From the NCBI GenBank assembly GCA_041396705.1, contig JAWKYB010000005.1:1-64000 (forward strand): DNA of 64,000 nucleotides, read 5' to 3'. The notes beneath the pieces are model-generated. The model saw only the letters and a program-made list of their open reading frames with translations. It had not been told where the DNA came from and ran no database searches. This DNA is from Alphaproteobacteria bacterium. Lineage in GTDB: Bacteria; Pseudomonadota; Alphaproteobacteria; CALKHQ01. Position numbers and translations under genes: made by a program. Below, piece after piece: positions 1 through 8,262 of the stretch (positions are counted from its first letter, which is position 1; each line of letters starts with the position of its first letter).

Positions 1-2
1 CC

Positions 3-953
3 TGGGACGTGGTGCACGTGCCGGACCATTTCCGCGGCGGCAACGTCGAAAGCAATTGCCTGCGAATTGCGTTGACCGACCCAGCCGCGTGCGTCTTTCT
101 CGACGGGATCTGGGAGACCCTGGTCAACAAGCGCCATTTCCTGGAATGGGCCGAGGCCGAGCTCCGACGCCATCGCAGCAAGAGCGGCACGGAGCTGGAC
201 CTGACCTACAGCTCGCGCCGGCTCGCCGCACTGTTCCAGGCCGGGGCCCTATCCGTCTCGCCTGCGCGTTATGCCGGCCGACAGCAACGGCTGATCTCGT
301 ATTTCCGCCGGCGGCGGCGCGCCGTCGTCTGGATGGCGCTGCCGATGCCGCCAGCCACGCACCTCGACGGACTGCACTACGCCGGACATTACCAGTGCAT
401 TCCGGAATGGGGCGACTGCCTCGCCGCGGTGAATGCGGCCGTAAGACCGATCTCGGACGCTCTCGGCGCCCGATGGTTCGACACGCACGCGCTGATGCAG
501 TCGCATGGCGGAGCCAGCAGCTGCCTGATCGACCAGTGGCACTTCTCGCGGCATTTCCACCAGGCGATCGCAAATGAACTGCAGCGCCAGCTGGACGCGA
601 TGCTGGCCGAAGCGGTGCTGTCGCCCGATCATCCGTCCCACCGGTTCATGCTGCCGCGCCCGGTCGACGACACGCCGCTGACGCTGGCCGGCAGCCCTGA
701 CGACGCCGCTGGGTGGCGTGCATCGCACCCGGGCGCGAACGTCGTCGGTGTGGCGGGCGATCCCGATGTCGTCGTCGAGACGCCCGTCGTGGTGTTGCTG
801 GGCGACGAGGCCGGGCGCGAGGAGCAGGCCGCCCAATGGCTCGCCCGCCTTCCGGCAACGTCGATTCTGCTGTTTCCCGAGGAATTGGAGCCGCTGCGCA
901 ATCCGCCGGGCAACGAAAGGGCCGAGTTTGCCGAGCGGAACCTGAGAGCGTGA
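3..953 (+). CDS. SGNH-hydrolase-like protein, 5' truncated by the window edge
   Basis: The reading frame is open to the window edge (codons for Trp-Asp precede the first possible GTG at 9), so this is the 3' part of a gene, at least 316 codons. Near the middle is the string LIDQWHFSRHFHQ, whose D-x-x-H pattern fits the C-terminal catalytic Asp/His of SGNH/GDSL hydrolases; the Ser/Gly/Asn blocks are not clearly visible. A C-terminal tail of about 90 residues contains an alternating beta-like stretch (VVVETPVVVLLGDE). The stop overlaps the GTG start of the next gene, so it sits at the head of, or inside, the glycan operon. In such loci SGNH proteins often act on acyl groups of polysaccharides. 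That role is inference and the family call is tentative. Confidence 0.5.
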   Translation, partial: WDVVHVPDHFRGGNVESNCLRIALTDPAACVFLDGIWETLVNKRHFLEWAEAELRRHRSKSGTELDLTYSSRRLAALFQAGALSVSPARYAGRQQRLISYFRRRRRAVVWMALPMPPATHLDGLHYAGHYQCIPEWGDCLAAVNAAVRPISDALGARWFDTHALMQSHGGASSCLIDQWHFSRHFHQAIANELQRQLDAMLAEAVLSPDHPSHRFMLPRPVDDTPLTLAGSPDDAAGWRASHPGANVVGVAGDPDVVVETPVVVLLGDEAGREEQAAQWLARLPATSILLFPEELEPLRNPPGNERAEFAERNLRA

Positions 954-2071
954 CCCGACCAGCCATCCCTTTCTATCGACCGAGCTTCCCGGCGGCGGTG
1001 CGCGGTCGGATCACGGCCGACATCGAGGCGATCCTGGCCGGCGGCACGCTGATGATGGGCCCCTACAAGGATCGGCTGGAACGGGGCTTCGCGGAGCTGT
1101 GCGGAACGCGTCATGCGGTGTCGGTCAACAGTTGCACCACCGCGATCCTGATCAGCCTGATGCATTTCAAGGCCGCCGGCGGCGAGGTGCTGGTTCCGGC
1201 CGGGAGCTTCGTCACCGACGTTGGTGCGGTGATGATGGCCGGCGCCACCCCGGTGCTCGTCGACATCGACCCCGAGACGCTGGCGCTCGATCTCGACGAT
1301 CTCGCACGCAAGCTCACGCCGCGCACGCGCGGCATCATATGGGTGCACCTGGCCGGGGTCATCGCCAGCAATTGGCGGGAGATCCGGAGATTCGCCACCG
1401 ACAACGGCTTGTTTCTGATCGAGGACGCCGCCCACGCCCACGGCGCCGAGATCGACGGACACACCGCCGGCTCTCTCGGCGACGTCGGCGTGTTCAGCTT
1501 CTACCCGACCAAGGTGGTCACCGGCGGCACCGGCGGGATGCTCACCACAGACGACGAGGCCTTGAAGCTGTTTGCCGAGCGGGTCCGGATGTTCGGCAAA
1601 GACCCGGCCAGCGGCGACATCGTCGAGTTGGGCAACGACTGGTTCCTGGACGAAATTCGCGCATGTGTGACCTGGCATCACCTACAGGACCTGCCGCGGC
1701 AGCTCGCCCACCGGCGCGCGCTCGCGGCGCGGTACGACGCGGCGCTGGCGAACCAACCGGGAATCCGGGTGCTGCCGCTCCCCGAGAACTGCAGGCCCTC
1801 GTTCTATCACTACGTCACGCTGCTCGACCCGAGCGTCGACTACGACGCAATCGCTGGCACGCTGCAGCAGCGGCACGGCATCGCGACCAAGCGCATCTAT
1901 CGGCCCCTGCACCACGAACCGCTGTTCCGCCATCTCGATGACGGACGGCTGCGCATGACCGAGTCCACGCTGTCGCGATCGCTCTGCCTGCCCATGTTCG
2001 CCGACATGCCGCTCGACGATGCCGACCGGGTCGCGGCTGCGCTGATCGAAGCGCTGCGCGCACGGCAGTGA
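950..2071 (+). CDS. DegT/DnrJ/EryC1-family sugar aminotransferase
   Basis: A 373-residue fold-type I PLP enzyme that would transaminate a keto group on a nucleotide-activated sugar. Visible family marks are the early LMMGPYKDRLE stretch, the cofactor-binding VNSCTTAILI segment, the IEDAAHAHGAE motif carrying the Asp that contacts the PLP nitrogen, and FYPTKVVTGGTGGML, in which the Lys should form the Schiff base. The GTG at 950 is preferred as start because it overlaps the upstream TGA (GTGA arrangement) and gives a family-length protein; the frame is open further upstream, but that part has no homology sense. The 3' end overlaps the epimerase start by 4 nt. The product sugar is unknown. It is distinct from the WbpE-like aminotransferase at 7111. 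Confidence 0.85.
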   Translation: MTRPAIPFYRPSFPAAVRGRITADIEAILAGGTLMMGPYKDRLERGFAELCGTRHAVSVNSCTTAILISLMHFKAAGGEVLVPAGSFVTDVGAVMMAGATPVLVDIDPETLALDLDDLARKLTPRTRGIIWVHLAGVIASNWREIRRFATDNGLFLIEDAAHAHGAEIDGHTAGSLGDVGVFSFYPTKVVTGGTGGMLTTDDEALKLFAERVRMFGKDPASGDIVELGNDWFLDEIRACVTWHHLQDLPRQLAHRRALAARYDAALANQPGIRVLPLPENCRPSFYHYVTLLDPSVDYDAIAGTLQQRHGIATKRIYRPLHHEPLFRHLDDGRLRMTESTLSRSLCLPMFADMPLDDADRVAAALIEALRARQ

Positions 2072-2963
2072 AGCGTGTCCTGGTCACCGGTGCCTCCGGC
2101 TTTGTCGGGGCGCACCTCGCGAACACCCTGGCTGCACACGCGGAATGCGAGGTCCTCGCCGTCGGTGGGCGCGAAACACCGCGGATCGCGAACGCCAGGA
2201 ACAACGTTGCAGGCGACCTCGCCGAGCCCGAATTCGTGCGTTCCCTGTTCGCGTTCGAGCCGTTCGAGGCCGTGGTCCATGCGCGTACGCGCATCAGCAC
2301 GGATACAGACCCAGGGATCGTTCCCGCGCTGGTACGTGACAACGTCTGCGCAACCGCAAATTTGGCAGCCGCGGCGGCCGCTGCACGCTGCCGCCGCTTC
2401 ATCTATTGTTCGTCGATCGCCGTGTACGGAACCGACCGAAAGGAGGACGCGGCGTGCGAAGCGACGTCGACGCCGACACCCGGTCGCCCTATGGCTGGAG
2501 CAAGCTGGCAGGCGAGCAAGCTGCGCATGCCGCGCGCGGCGATATGGCCGTCGCTGTGCTGCGGCTCGCCGGCGTGCACGGCGTCGGACGGACGAGCGGC
2601 GCGGTGTTCGCCAGTGCTGCGCGCCGCGCTGGCCGGCGACCCTCTCGCGGTGAATGAGCCTGAAAGTCGGTTTCGGTTCGCGTTCGTCGACGATGTCGCG
2701 GACGCGATCGTCGGGCTGCTCGACAAAGAGCCGCCGCCCAGCGGCATATTCAATGTGGCAGGCGCCGAGACCATGACGCTACGCGAAATGGCCGAGCGCA
2801 TCGCCGCATCGCCGGGTCGGCAAGTGAGATTGCGGTCGCCGCAACGCTGTCACATCGCCGCAACGAGGTTCTTTCCTGCACACGACTGCAGCGCGAGATC
2901 GGCTATTCACCGGCGCCGTTTGCGACCCACGTCCAGCGCATGATCGCCGATCTGCGACGGTGA
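2068..2963 (+). pseudogene. NAD-dependent epimerase/dehydratase with three frameshifts
   Basis: The start encodes a classic extended-SDR N-terminus, KRVLVTGASGFVGAHL, with the Rossmann GxxGxxG. The sense then changes frame three times. At about 2479-2481 the frame moves so that the catalytic Y-x-x-x-K region (RSPYGWSKLAGEQ) is read; one more C in the CCC run there would restore it. At about 2610 the frame returns to the first one (RAALAGDPLAVNEPESRF and the VDDVADAI stretch). Near 2826 it moves again, and the C-terminus LQREIGYSPAPF runs to the TGA at 2961-2963, which overlaps the next gene's GTG exactly as elsewhere in this operon. Reading only the first frame would end at 2943 with a senseless tail. 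Either a young pseudogene or sequencing indels; the substrate would be a nucleotide sugar. Confidence 0.75.
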
Positions 2964-3655
2964 AAGACACCCCCACCGTCGCCATTCATCAGCCGAACCA
3001 CCTGCCCTGGCTCGGCTATTTCCGCAAGGTCGCGCGGGCGGACGTGTTCGTATTTCTCGACGATGCGCAATTCTCCAAGGGCAGCTACATCAACCGGGTC
3101 AGGGTGCTGGCCGGCGGGCGGGCGCGCTGGCTGACGGTGCCGGTTTCGGCGTCGCTGGGCCAGCCGATCTGCCGCACGATGATCGCGCCGGGCGACTGGC
3201 GCGGCGCCCACCGCGAGCGGCTGCGCGCCTACTATCGCGACGCTCCGCATTTCGACACGGTGTTCCCGGTGCTGGCCGCGCTCGTCGATGCGGCGGCCGC
3301 CGATACGATCGCCGACGCGAACATCGGCATGATCCGGTCGCTCGCCGACCGACTGGGACTTGCGCCGGAGTTTCGACTGTCTTCGCAAATGGGCTGCGCG
3401 GACGGCGCCGGCGATGCACGACTGGCCGCCTTGGTCGCGGCGGCCGGCGGGCGCATCTATCTGTCCGGCGGCGGCGGCGCCAAGTATCAGGACGAGACCA
3501 CCTTCGCCCGGTCCGGGATCGCGCTGGCCTATAACGACACGCAGTTCCCGGCCTACGACCAAGGCGGCGCTCCGTTCGTGCCCGGGCTTTCGGTGGTCGA
3601 CGCGCTGTTCCGGATCGGGTTCGCGGCAACCGCGCGGCTGATCCGCGGGCAATGA
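2960..3655 (+). CDS. WbqC-family protein
   Basis: A 231-residue protein with the diagnostic N-terminus of the WbqC family (AIHQPNHLPWLGYF) followed by the DVFVFLDDAQFSKGSYINR block and a later YLSGGGGAKY motif. WbqC-like proteins are found in O-antigen and other glycan loci; their biochemical role is not firmly established, and some relatives act in aminosugar modification. The GTG start at 2960 overlaps the preceding TGA, and the stop overlaps the next ATG (ATGA), so it is translated as part of a tightly packed operon with a glycosyltransferase and a deacetylase-like protein. Length is in the normal range of the family and no defect is visible. Confidence 0.85.
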   Translation: MKDTPTVAIHQPNHLPWLGYFRKVARADVFVFLDDAQFSKGSYINRVRVLAGGRARWLTVPVSASLGQPICRTMIAPGDWRGAHRERLRAYYRDAPHFDTVFPVLAALVDAAAADTIADANIGMIRSLADRLGLAPEFRLSSQMGCADGAGDARLAALVAAAGGRIYLSGGGGAKYQDETTFARSGIALAYNDTQFPAYDQGGAPFVPGLSVVDALFRIGFAATARLIRGQ

Positions 3656-4830
3656 GCGGGCCGCTGGCGGTGCTCTGCCTTGACATCGAGGGCGGCCACG
3701 GCGGCTCCTCGCGCAGCCTTGCCATCGCGCTCGGCCACCTCGATCGCAGCCGGGTCGAGCCGACCGTGTGGATGCGCCGCGCGAGCTGGCTGCAGCAGCA
3801 TTACGCCGGCCTGGGCATCGCCAGCCGCGTCCGGCCCGACCTGCCCAAAGTCAGCGCCCTGCCGCGATTCTCGCGCAACCTGGCGGTATTCGTCCGCTTT
3901 TTCGCCGTCGACTGGCCGCGCAGCCGCGGCTTCCGCACCGACCTGCTGGAAGCCGCCGACGCTGCCGACGTGGTCCATTTCAATCATGAGGCCACCTTCT
4001 GGCTGGCACGCTGGCTGCGGCGACGCCGGCCGAACCTGCCGCTGACCATGCACATCCGCACCAACCTCCATCGCTCCGCCTTCGCCCGCTGGCAGTGCGG
4101 CGTGGTCCGGCGCGCGGTCGACGCCGCCGTGTTCATCACCGCCAACGAGCGGACGACCTTCGCCGCACATGCGCCGTTGCCGGCGCGTCACGCGGTGATC
4201 CTGAACCCGGTCGCGATCGCCGACAGTCCCGCCGCGCCGCACCCGGCGCTGTGCGACGACGGGCGGTTCCGCATCGGTGTGCTTGCCAACTACTCGCCCG
4301 GTCGCGGACTCGACCGCCTGGTCGCGATCGCGGCGGCGATGGACGCGCGCGACCGCGCCGGCGTGCGCTTCGTCGTCGCCGGCGACATGGGCGGGCCCGA
4401 CGGCGGCGCGCTCGCCGCCCAGGCGCGCGCGGCCGGGGTGGCCGACTGTTTCCAGTTTCTCGGCCATGTCGATGCGCCGGAGGCCGTGCTGGCCGGCCTC
4501 GACCTGCTGATCAAGCCGACGCGCGAGGCGAACCCGTGGGGACGCGACATCATCGAAGCGATGGCGGCCGGCGTGCCGGTGATGTCGTTCGGCACCGATG
4601 CCACCTTCGTCGAGACCGGCACGACCGGCTGGTTGTTCGACGGCTTCGATGCCGGGCAGACCGCGGCCGCCCTGACCGCGGCTTCGCACGACCGGCCGCT
4701 CTGCGCGCGGCTCGGCGCGCAGGCCCGCGCCCGCGTCGCCGCGCTGTGCGATCCGTCCCGCCAGGCGGGCGCGCTGGCCGCGCTCTGGAACGAGATCCGC
4801 GACGCGCGCGCGGCGGAGCGGCGGCAATGA
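3652..4830 (+). CDS. GT4-type glycosyltransferase
   Basis: A 392-residue GT-B fold enzyme. The N-terminus has a glycine-rich LDIEGGHGGSSRSL segment, typical of the acceptor-binding loop of group 1 glycosyltransferases. The C-terminal half carries the nucleotide-sugar binding signature KPTREANPWGRDIIEAMAAGVPV with the E-x7-E type pattern. No membrane helix is evident, so it should act in the cytoplasm on a lipid-linked or protein-linked glycan. ATGA overlaps link it to the WbqC-like gene upstream and the deacetylase-like gene downstream. Donor and acceptor cannot be read from sequence. Confidence 0.85.
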   Translation: MSGPLAVLCLDIEGGHGGSSRSLAIALGHLDRSRVEPTVWMRRASWLQQHYAGLGIASRVRPDLPKVSALPRFSRNLAVFVRFFAVDWPRSRGFRTDLLEAADAADVVHFNHEATFWLARWLRRRRPNLPLTMHIRTNLHRSAFARWQCGVVRRAVDAAVFITANERTTFAAHAPLPARHAVILNPVAIADSPAAPHPALCDDGRFRIGVLANYSPGRGLDRLVAIAAAMDARDRAGVRFVVAGDMGGPDGGALAAQARAAGVADCFQFLGHVDAPEAVLAGLDLLIKPTREANPWGRDIIEAMAAGVPVMSFGTDATFVETGTTGWLFDGFDAGQTAAALTAASHDRPLCARLGAQARARVAALCDPSRQAGALAALWNEIRDARAAERRQ

Positions 4831-5576
4831 CCGCCGCGCCGCCGGTGCCGGGCAACCTGGACGACTATGTCGCGCTGCTGACCGAGCTGGCCGGGCTGGG
4901 CTATCGCGCCTGCGGCTTCCTCGACGCGGAGCCCGACCGGCCGGACCTGATCCTGCGCCACGATATCGACATGTCCGTCGACTGCGCGGTGGCGATGGGC
5001 GAGGCCGAGGCCGCACAGGGAATTGCCGCCAGCTATTTCGTGTTGTTGCGCAGCGAACTCTACAACGCGTGGTCGCCCGCATCGCGGGACGGCCTGCAGC
5101 AGCTCGGCGCGTTGGGCCACGAGATCGGTCTGCATTTCGATGCCGCGCTCTATCCCGGCGAGATCGCCGCGCTCGATCGTGCCTGCGCCGACGAATGCGC
5201 GCAGCTGGAAGCCATCCTGGGCCAGCCGGTCCGGCTGGTCAGCTTTCACCGCCCGGCCCCGGCCCTGCGCGGCCTCGACCGGCCGATCGGCAGCCGCCGC
5301 CACGCCTACGAGCCGCGGTTCTTCGAGGCGATCGGCTATTGCAGCGACTCCAACGGCGGTTGGTATCATGGTCCCCCGCTGGCCCATGACGCGGTGCGCG
5401 CGCGGCGCGCCCTGCAGCTGTTGACCCATCCGGTCTGGTGGGTGGCGCCGGGTGCGACGGCGGCCGAGCGGCTGGACCGAATCCTGACCGAGCGTGTCGA
5501 TGCCCTGGACCGCGCGTTGGCCGAGAACTGCAGGGCGCACGAAACCGGCTGGCGGGAGCGACAGGTTGGTCGATAG
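4827..5576 (+). CDS. polysaccharide deacetylase-like protein (NodB-like fold)
   Basis: A 249-residue protein with the motif LILRHDIDMSVD, which matches the metal-binding and catalytic Asp pair of the carbohydrate esterase 4-like group found in sugar loci, and with later EIGLHFDAALY and SFHRPAP segments that fit the remaining histidine motifs. It would remove an acyl group from a sugar, or be a non-catalytic relative; HDID is present rather than the TFDD of chitin-deacetylase types. There is no signal peptide, so a cytoplasmic role during glycan building is likely. The ATG at 4827 overlaps the previous stop. The 3' end overlaps the proposed TTG start of the wlbA-like gene by 11 nt. Confidence 0.7.
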   Translation: MTAAPPVPGNLDDYVALLTELAGLGYRACGFLDAEPDRPDLILRHDIDMSVDCAVAMGEAEAAQGIAASYFVLLRSELYNAWSPASRDGLQQLGALGHEIGLHFDAALYPGEIAALDRACADECAQLEAILGQPVRLVSFHRPAPALRGLDRPIGSRRHAYEPRFFEAIGYCSDSNGGWYHGPPLAHDAVRARRALQLLTHPVWWVAPGATAAERLDRILTERVDALDRALAENCRAHETGWRERQVGR

Positions 5577-6525
5577 CAGCGCAACACGGCCCGGTTTCGC
5601 CCTGATCGGCGCGGCCGGCTATATCGCGCCGCGGCACATGCAGGCGATCCGCGACGTCGGCGGCGACCTGGTCGCGGCGCTGGACCCGCGCGATTCGGTC
5701 GGGATCATCGACCGCTACTTCCCCGACGCCAGCTTCTTCGTCGAGTTCGAGCGCTTCGACCGCTTCATCGACAAGCTGCGGCGCAAGGGCGCGCCGGTCG
5801 ACTACGTCAGCATCTGCTCGCCGAACTACCTGCACGATGCGCACGTCCGCTTTGCGCTGCGGTCGCATGCCGACGCCATCTGCGAGAAGCCGCTGGTGCT
5901 GACCCCCTGGAACGTCGACGGCCTGGCCGAGATCGAGCGCGAGAGCGGCCGGCGGATCAACGCCATCCTGCAACTGCGGCTGCATCCGGCGATCGTCCGG
6001 CTGCGCCAGCGGTTGGCCGCCGCGACCGTCCGCCACCAGGTCGACCTGACCTACATCGCCTCGCGCGGGCGCTGGTACGGCGTGTCGTGGAAGGGCGACG
6101 AGGGCAAGTCGGGCGGGATCGCGGCGAATATCGGCGTGCACTTCTTCGACATGCTGGTCCACCTGTTCGGCCCGGTACGCCGCAACCTGGTGCATCGCCG
6201 CGAGGCGAGCCGCGCCGGCGGCTATCTGGAGCTGGAGCGGGCCGACGTGCGCTGGTTCCTGTCGGTCGACCGCGCCGACCTGCCGGCCGACACGCCGCCG
6301 GGCAAGAGCACCTTTCGCGCCATCGCCATCGACGGCGAGGAGGTCGAGTTCTCTACGGGATTCGAGGACCTGCACACCCAGAGCTATCGCGCCATCCTCG
6401 ACGGCGGCGGCTTCGGGCTGGAGGACGCGCGGGCGGCGGTGGAGATCACCTCCGCGATCCGCTTCATGGACCTGACGCCCCACGCGGGCGAGGTCCATCC
6501 CAGGCTGCACGCGGCGGGCGGATGA
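5566..6525 (+). CDS. wlbA: WlbA/WbpB-like UDP-GlcNAc-uronate 3-dehydrogenase
   Basis: A 319-residue Gfo/Idh/MocA-family oxidoreductase. The N-terminus FALIGAAGYIAPRHMQAI is the Rossmann motif as found in WlbA/WbpB, and the YVSICSPNYLHDAHVRFAL and CEKPLVLTPWN segments are highly typical of that subgroup. Known WlbA/WbpB enzymes oxidise C3 of UDP-2-acetamido-2-deoxyglucuronate with NAD, reducing 2-oxoglutarate to recycle the cofactor. A TTG start at 5566 is chosen because a GGGAG sequence lies 7 nt before it and the conserved fold begins just after; upstream in-frame sequence makes no sense. The following two genes encode the next two steps, which strongly supports the assignment. Confidence 0.88.
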   Translation: MVDSSATRPGFALIGAAGYIAPRHMQAIRDVGGDLVAALDPRDSVGIIDRYFPDASFFVEFERFDRFIDKLRRKGAPVDYVSICSPNYLHDAHVRFALRSHADAICEKPLVLTPWNVDGLAEIERESGRRINAILQLRLHPAIVRLRQRLAAATVRHQVDLTYIASRGRWYGVSWKGDEGKSGGIAANIGVHFFDMLVHLFGPVRRNLVHRREASRAGGYLELERADVRWFLSVDRADLPADTPPGKSTFRAIAIDGEEVEFSTGFEDLHTQSYRAILDGGGFGLEDARAAVEITSAIRFMDLTPHAGEVHPRLHAAGG

Positions 6526-7106
6526 CCGTGACGGCACCGGCGGCCGCATCGCGCTTCGTGCACGAAACCGCCTGCATCGACGACGGCGCCGAGATCGGCG
6601 ACGGCACCCGCATCTGGCACTTCTGCCACGTGTCGCAGGGAGCCCGTATCGGTGCCCGCTGCGTGCTTGGGCAGAACGTGTTCGTCGGCCCCGGCGTCGT
6701 CATCGGTGCCGGCTGCAAGATCCAGAACAACGTATCGATCTATCAGGGAGTGGAGCTGGCGGACGAGGTGTTCTGCGGGCCGAGCTGCGTATTTACCAAC
6801 GTGCTGACGCCGCGCGCCTTCATCGAGCGCAAGGCCGAGTTCGCGCCGACCCGCGTCGGCCGCGGCGCCACCATCGGCGCCAACGCTACCGTGGTGTGCG
6901 GGGTCGCCATCGGCCGCTATGCCATGGTCGGGGCCGGCGCGGTGGTCACCCGCGACGTGCCCGACCACGCGCTGGCGGTCGGCAACCCGGCCCGGTGCAT
7001 CGGCTGGGTCAGCCGTGCCGGCGAGCGGCTCGGCACCGACCTGGTCTGCCCGCGCACCGGCGAGCGCTACCGGCTGGAAGCGAATGACCGCCTCGTTGCG
7101 GAGTGA
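6522..7106 (+). CDS. wlbB: WlbB/WbpD-like nucleotide-sugar N-acetyltransferase
   Basis: A 194-residue left-handed beta-helix acyltransferase made of hexapeptide repeats (IGDGTRIWHFCHVSQGARIGARC and onward). The segment IWHFCHV, the long stretch of I-G-x-x repeats and the GNPARCIGWVSR end match WbpD/WlbB, which acetylates the 3-amino group of UDP-2-acetamido-3-amino-2,3-dideoxy-glucuronate from acetyl-CoA. The active-site His is expected in the central coils. The protein works as a trimer in the family. The ATG at 6522 overlaps the wlbA-like stop by 4 nt. The C-terminal part (CPRTGERYRLEANDRL) resembles the usual extension of this subgroup. Confidence 0.88.
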   Translation: MTVTAPAAASRFVHETACIDDGAEIGDGTRIWHFCHVSQGARIGARCVLGQNVFVGPGVVIGAGCKIQNNVSIYQGVELADEVFCGPSCVFTNVLTPRAFIERKAEFAPTRVGRGATIGANATVVCGVAIGRYAMVGAGAVVTRDVPDHALAVGNPARCIGWVSRAGERLGTDLVCPRTGERYRLEANDRLVAE

Positions 7107-7110
7107 ACCG

Positions 7111-8262
7111 ATGACGTCGCCACAGCCGACGCCCCAGCCGACGATCGAATTCGCCGGCCTGAAGGCGCAGCAGGCCGCCCTCGGCCCGGCGATCGCCGCC
7201 CGGATGGATGCCGTGCTGCGGCACGGCCAGTACATCATGGGCCCGGAAGTGGCCGAGCTGGAATCGGCATTGGCCGCCTTCGCCGGCGCGCGGCAGGCGG
7301 TGGCGCTTTCGAGCGGCACCGATGCGCTGGTCGCCGCGATGATGGCGCTGTCGGTCGGTGCGGGCGATGCCGTGTTCCTGCCCTCTTTCACCTTCCCGGC
7401 GACCGCTGAGGCGCCGCTGCTGCTGGGCGCCACGCCGGTGTTCGTCGATGTCGACCCGCAGCTGTTCACCATCGATCCGGCCGACCTCGCCGCACGGGTG
7501 GAGGCGATACGGCGTGCCGGTCGCCTGCGGCCACGCATGGTGATCGCGGTCGACCTGTTCGGGCTGCCCGCCGACTACGACGCGCTCGCGCCGGTCGCCG
7601 AGGCCGCCGGCATGACGCTGCTGGCCGACGCCGCGCAGAGCTTCGGCGCCAGCGTCGACGGCCGGCGGGTCGGCACGCTGACCGGCATCACCGCCACCAG
7701 CTTCTTTCCGGCCAAACCGCTGGGCTGCTTCGGGGATGGCGGCGCGTTGTTCACCGACGATGCCGCACTGGCCGACAGGCTGCGCAGCATCCGTGCGCAC
7801 GGCCGCGGCGCCGCCAAATACGACATCGACCGCCTCGGCCTGAACGCCCGCCTCGATACCTTGCAGGCCGCCGTGCTGCTGGCCAAGCTGCCGGCCTTCG
7901 CCGGCGAGCTGGCGGCGCGCGAGCGCCTCGCCGCCAGCTACGACGCCGGGCTCGCCGATGCGGTCGTCACGCCGGCCCGCCGGGCAGGCGCCGTCAGCGC
8001 CTGGGCGCAGTACACCATTCTGTCCGACCGCCGCGACGCGTTGCGCCGGCACCTGGAGGCGGCCGGCATTCCGAGCGCCGTCTACTACCCGCGGCCGACG
8101 CACCTGCAGCCGGCCTATCGCCGTTTCGGCGACGGCCCCGGTTCGCTGCCGGTCAGCGAGGCGTTGTGCGCACGCGTGCTGAGCCTGCCGATGCACGGCT
8201 ATTTAAGCGCCGATGCCGCGGCGCGCGTGATCGACGCGGTCAGGGACGCGGCCACCGCATGA
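7111..8262 (+). CDS. wlbC: WlbC/WbpE-like 3-keto-sugar aminotransferase
   Basis: A 383-residue DegT-family PLP enzyme. Key parts are the LRHGQYIMGPEVAELE start, LSSGTDALVAAMMAL for cofactor phosphate binding, LADAAQSFGAS with the Asp that contacts PLP, and TSFFPAKPLGCFGDGGAL with the Schiff-base Lys. The last motif is the WbpE/WlbC form of the active site. It would transaminate UDP-2-acetamido-2-deoxy-3-keto-glucuronate with glutamate. It begins 4 nt after the acetyltransferase stop and its end overlaps the next glycosyltransferase by 4 nt. With the two genes upstream it completes three consecutive steps of the UDP-GlcNAc(3NAc)A pathway. The dehydrogenase that makes the uronic acid and any 2-epimerase are not in this window. 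Confidence 0.88.
   Translation: MTSPQPTPQPTIEFAGLKAQQAALGPAIAARMDAVLRHGQYIMGPEVAELESALAAFAGARQAVALSSGTDALVAAMMALSVGAGDAVFLPSFTFPATAEAPLLLGATPVFVDVDPQLFTIDPADLAARVEAIRRAGRLRPRMVIAVDLFGLPADYDALAPVAEAAGMTLLADAAQSFGASVDGRRVGTLTGITATSFFPAKPLGCFGDGGALFTDDAALADRLRSIRAHGRGAAKYDIDRLGLNARLDTLQAAVLLAKLPAFAGELAARERLAASYDAGLADAVVTPARRAGAVSAWAQYTILSDRRDALRRHLEAAGIPSAVYYPRPTHLQPAYRRFGDGPGSLPVSEALCARVLSLPMHGYLSADAAARVIDAVRDAATA

Noticed and set aside
713..949. Upstream extension of the DegT aminotransferase to a much earlier ATG
   Set aside because: The added residues are Arg-rich and out of family; they overlap the previous gene in another frame.
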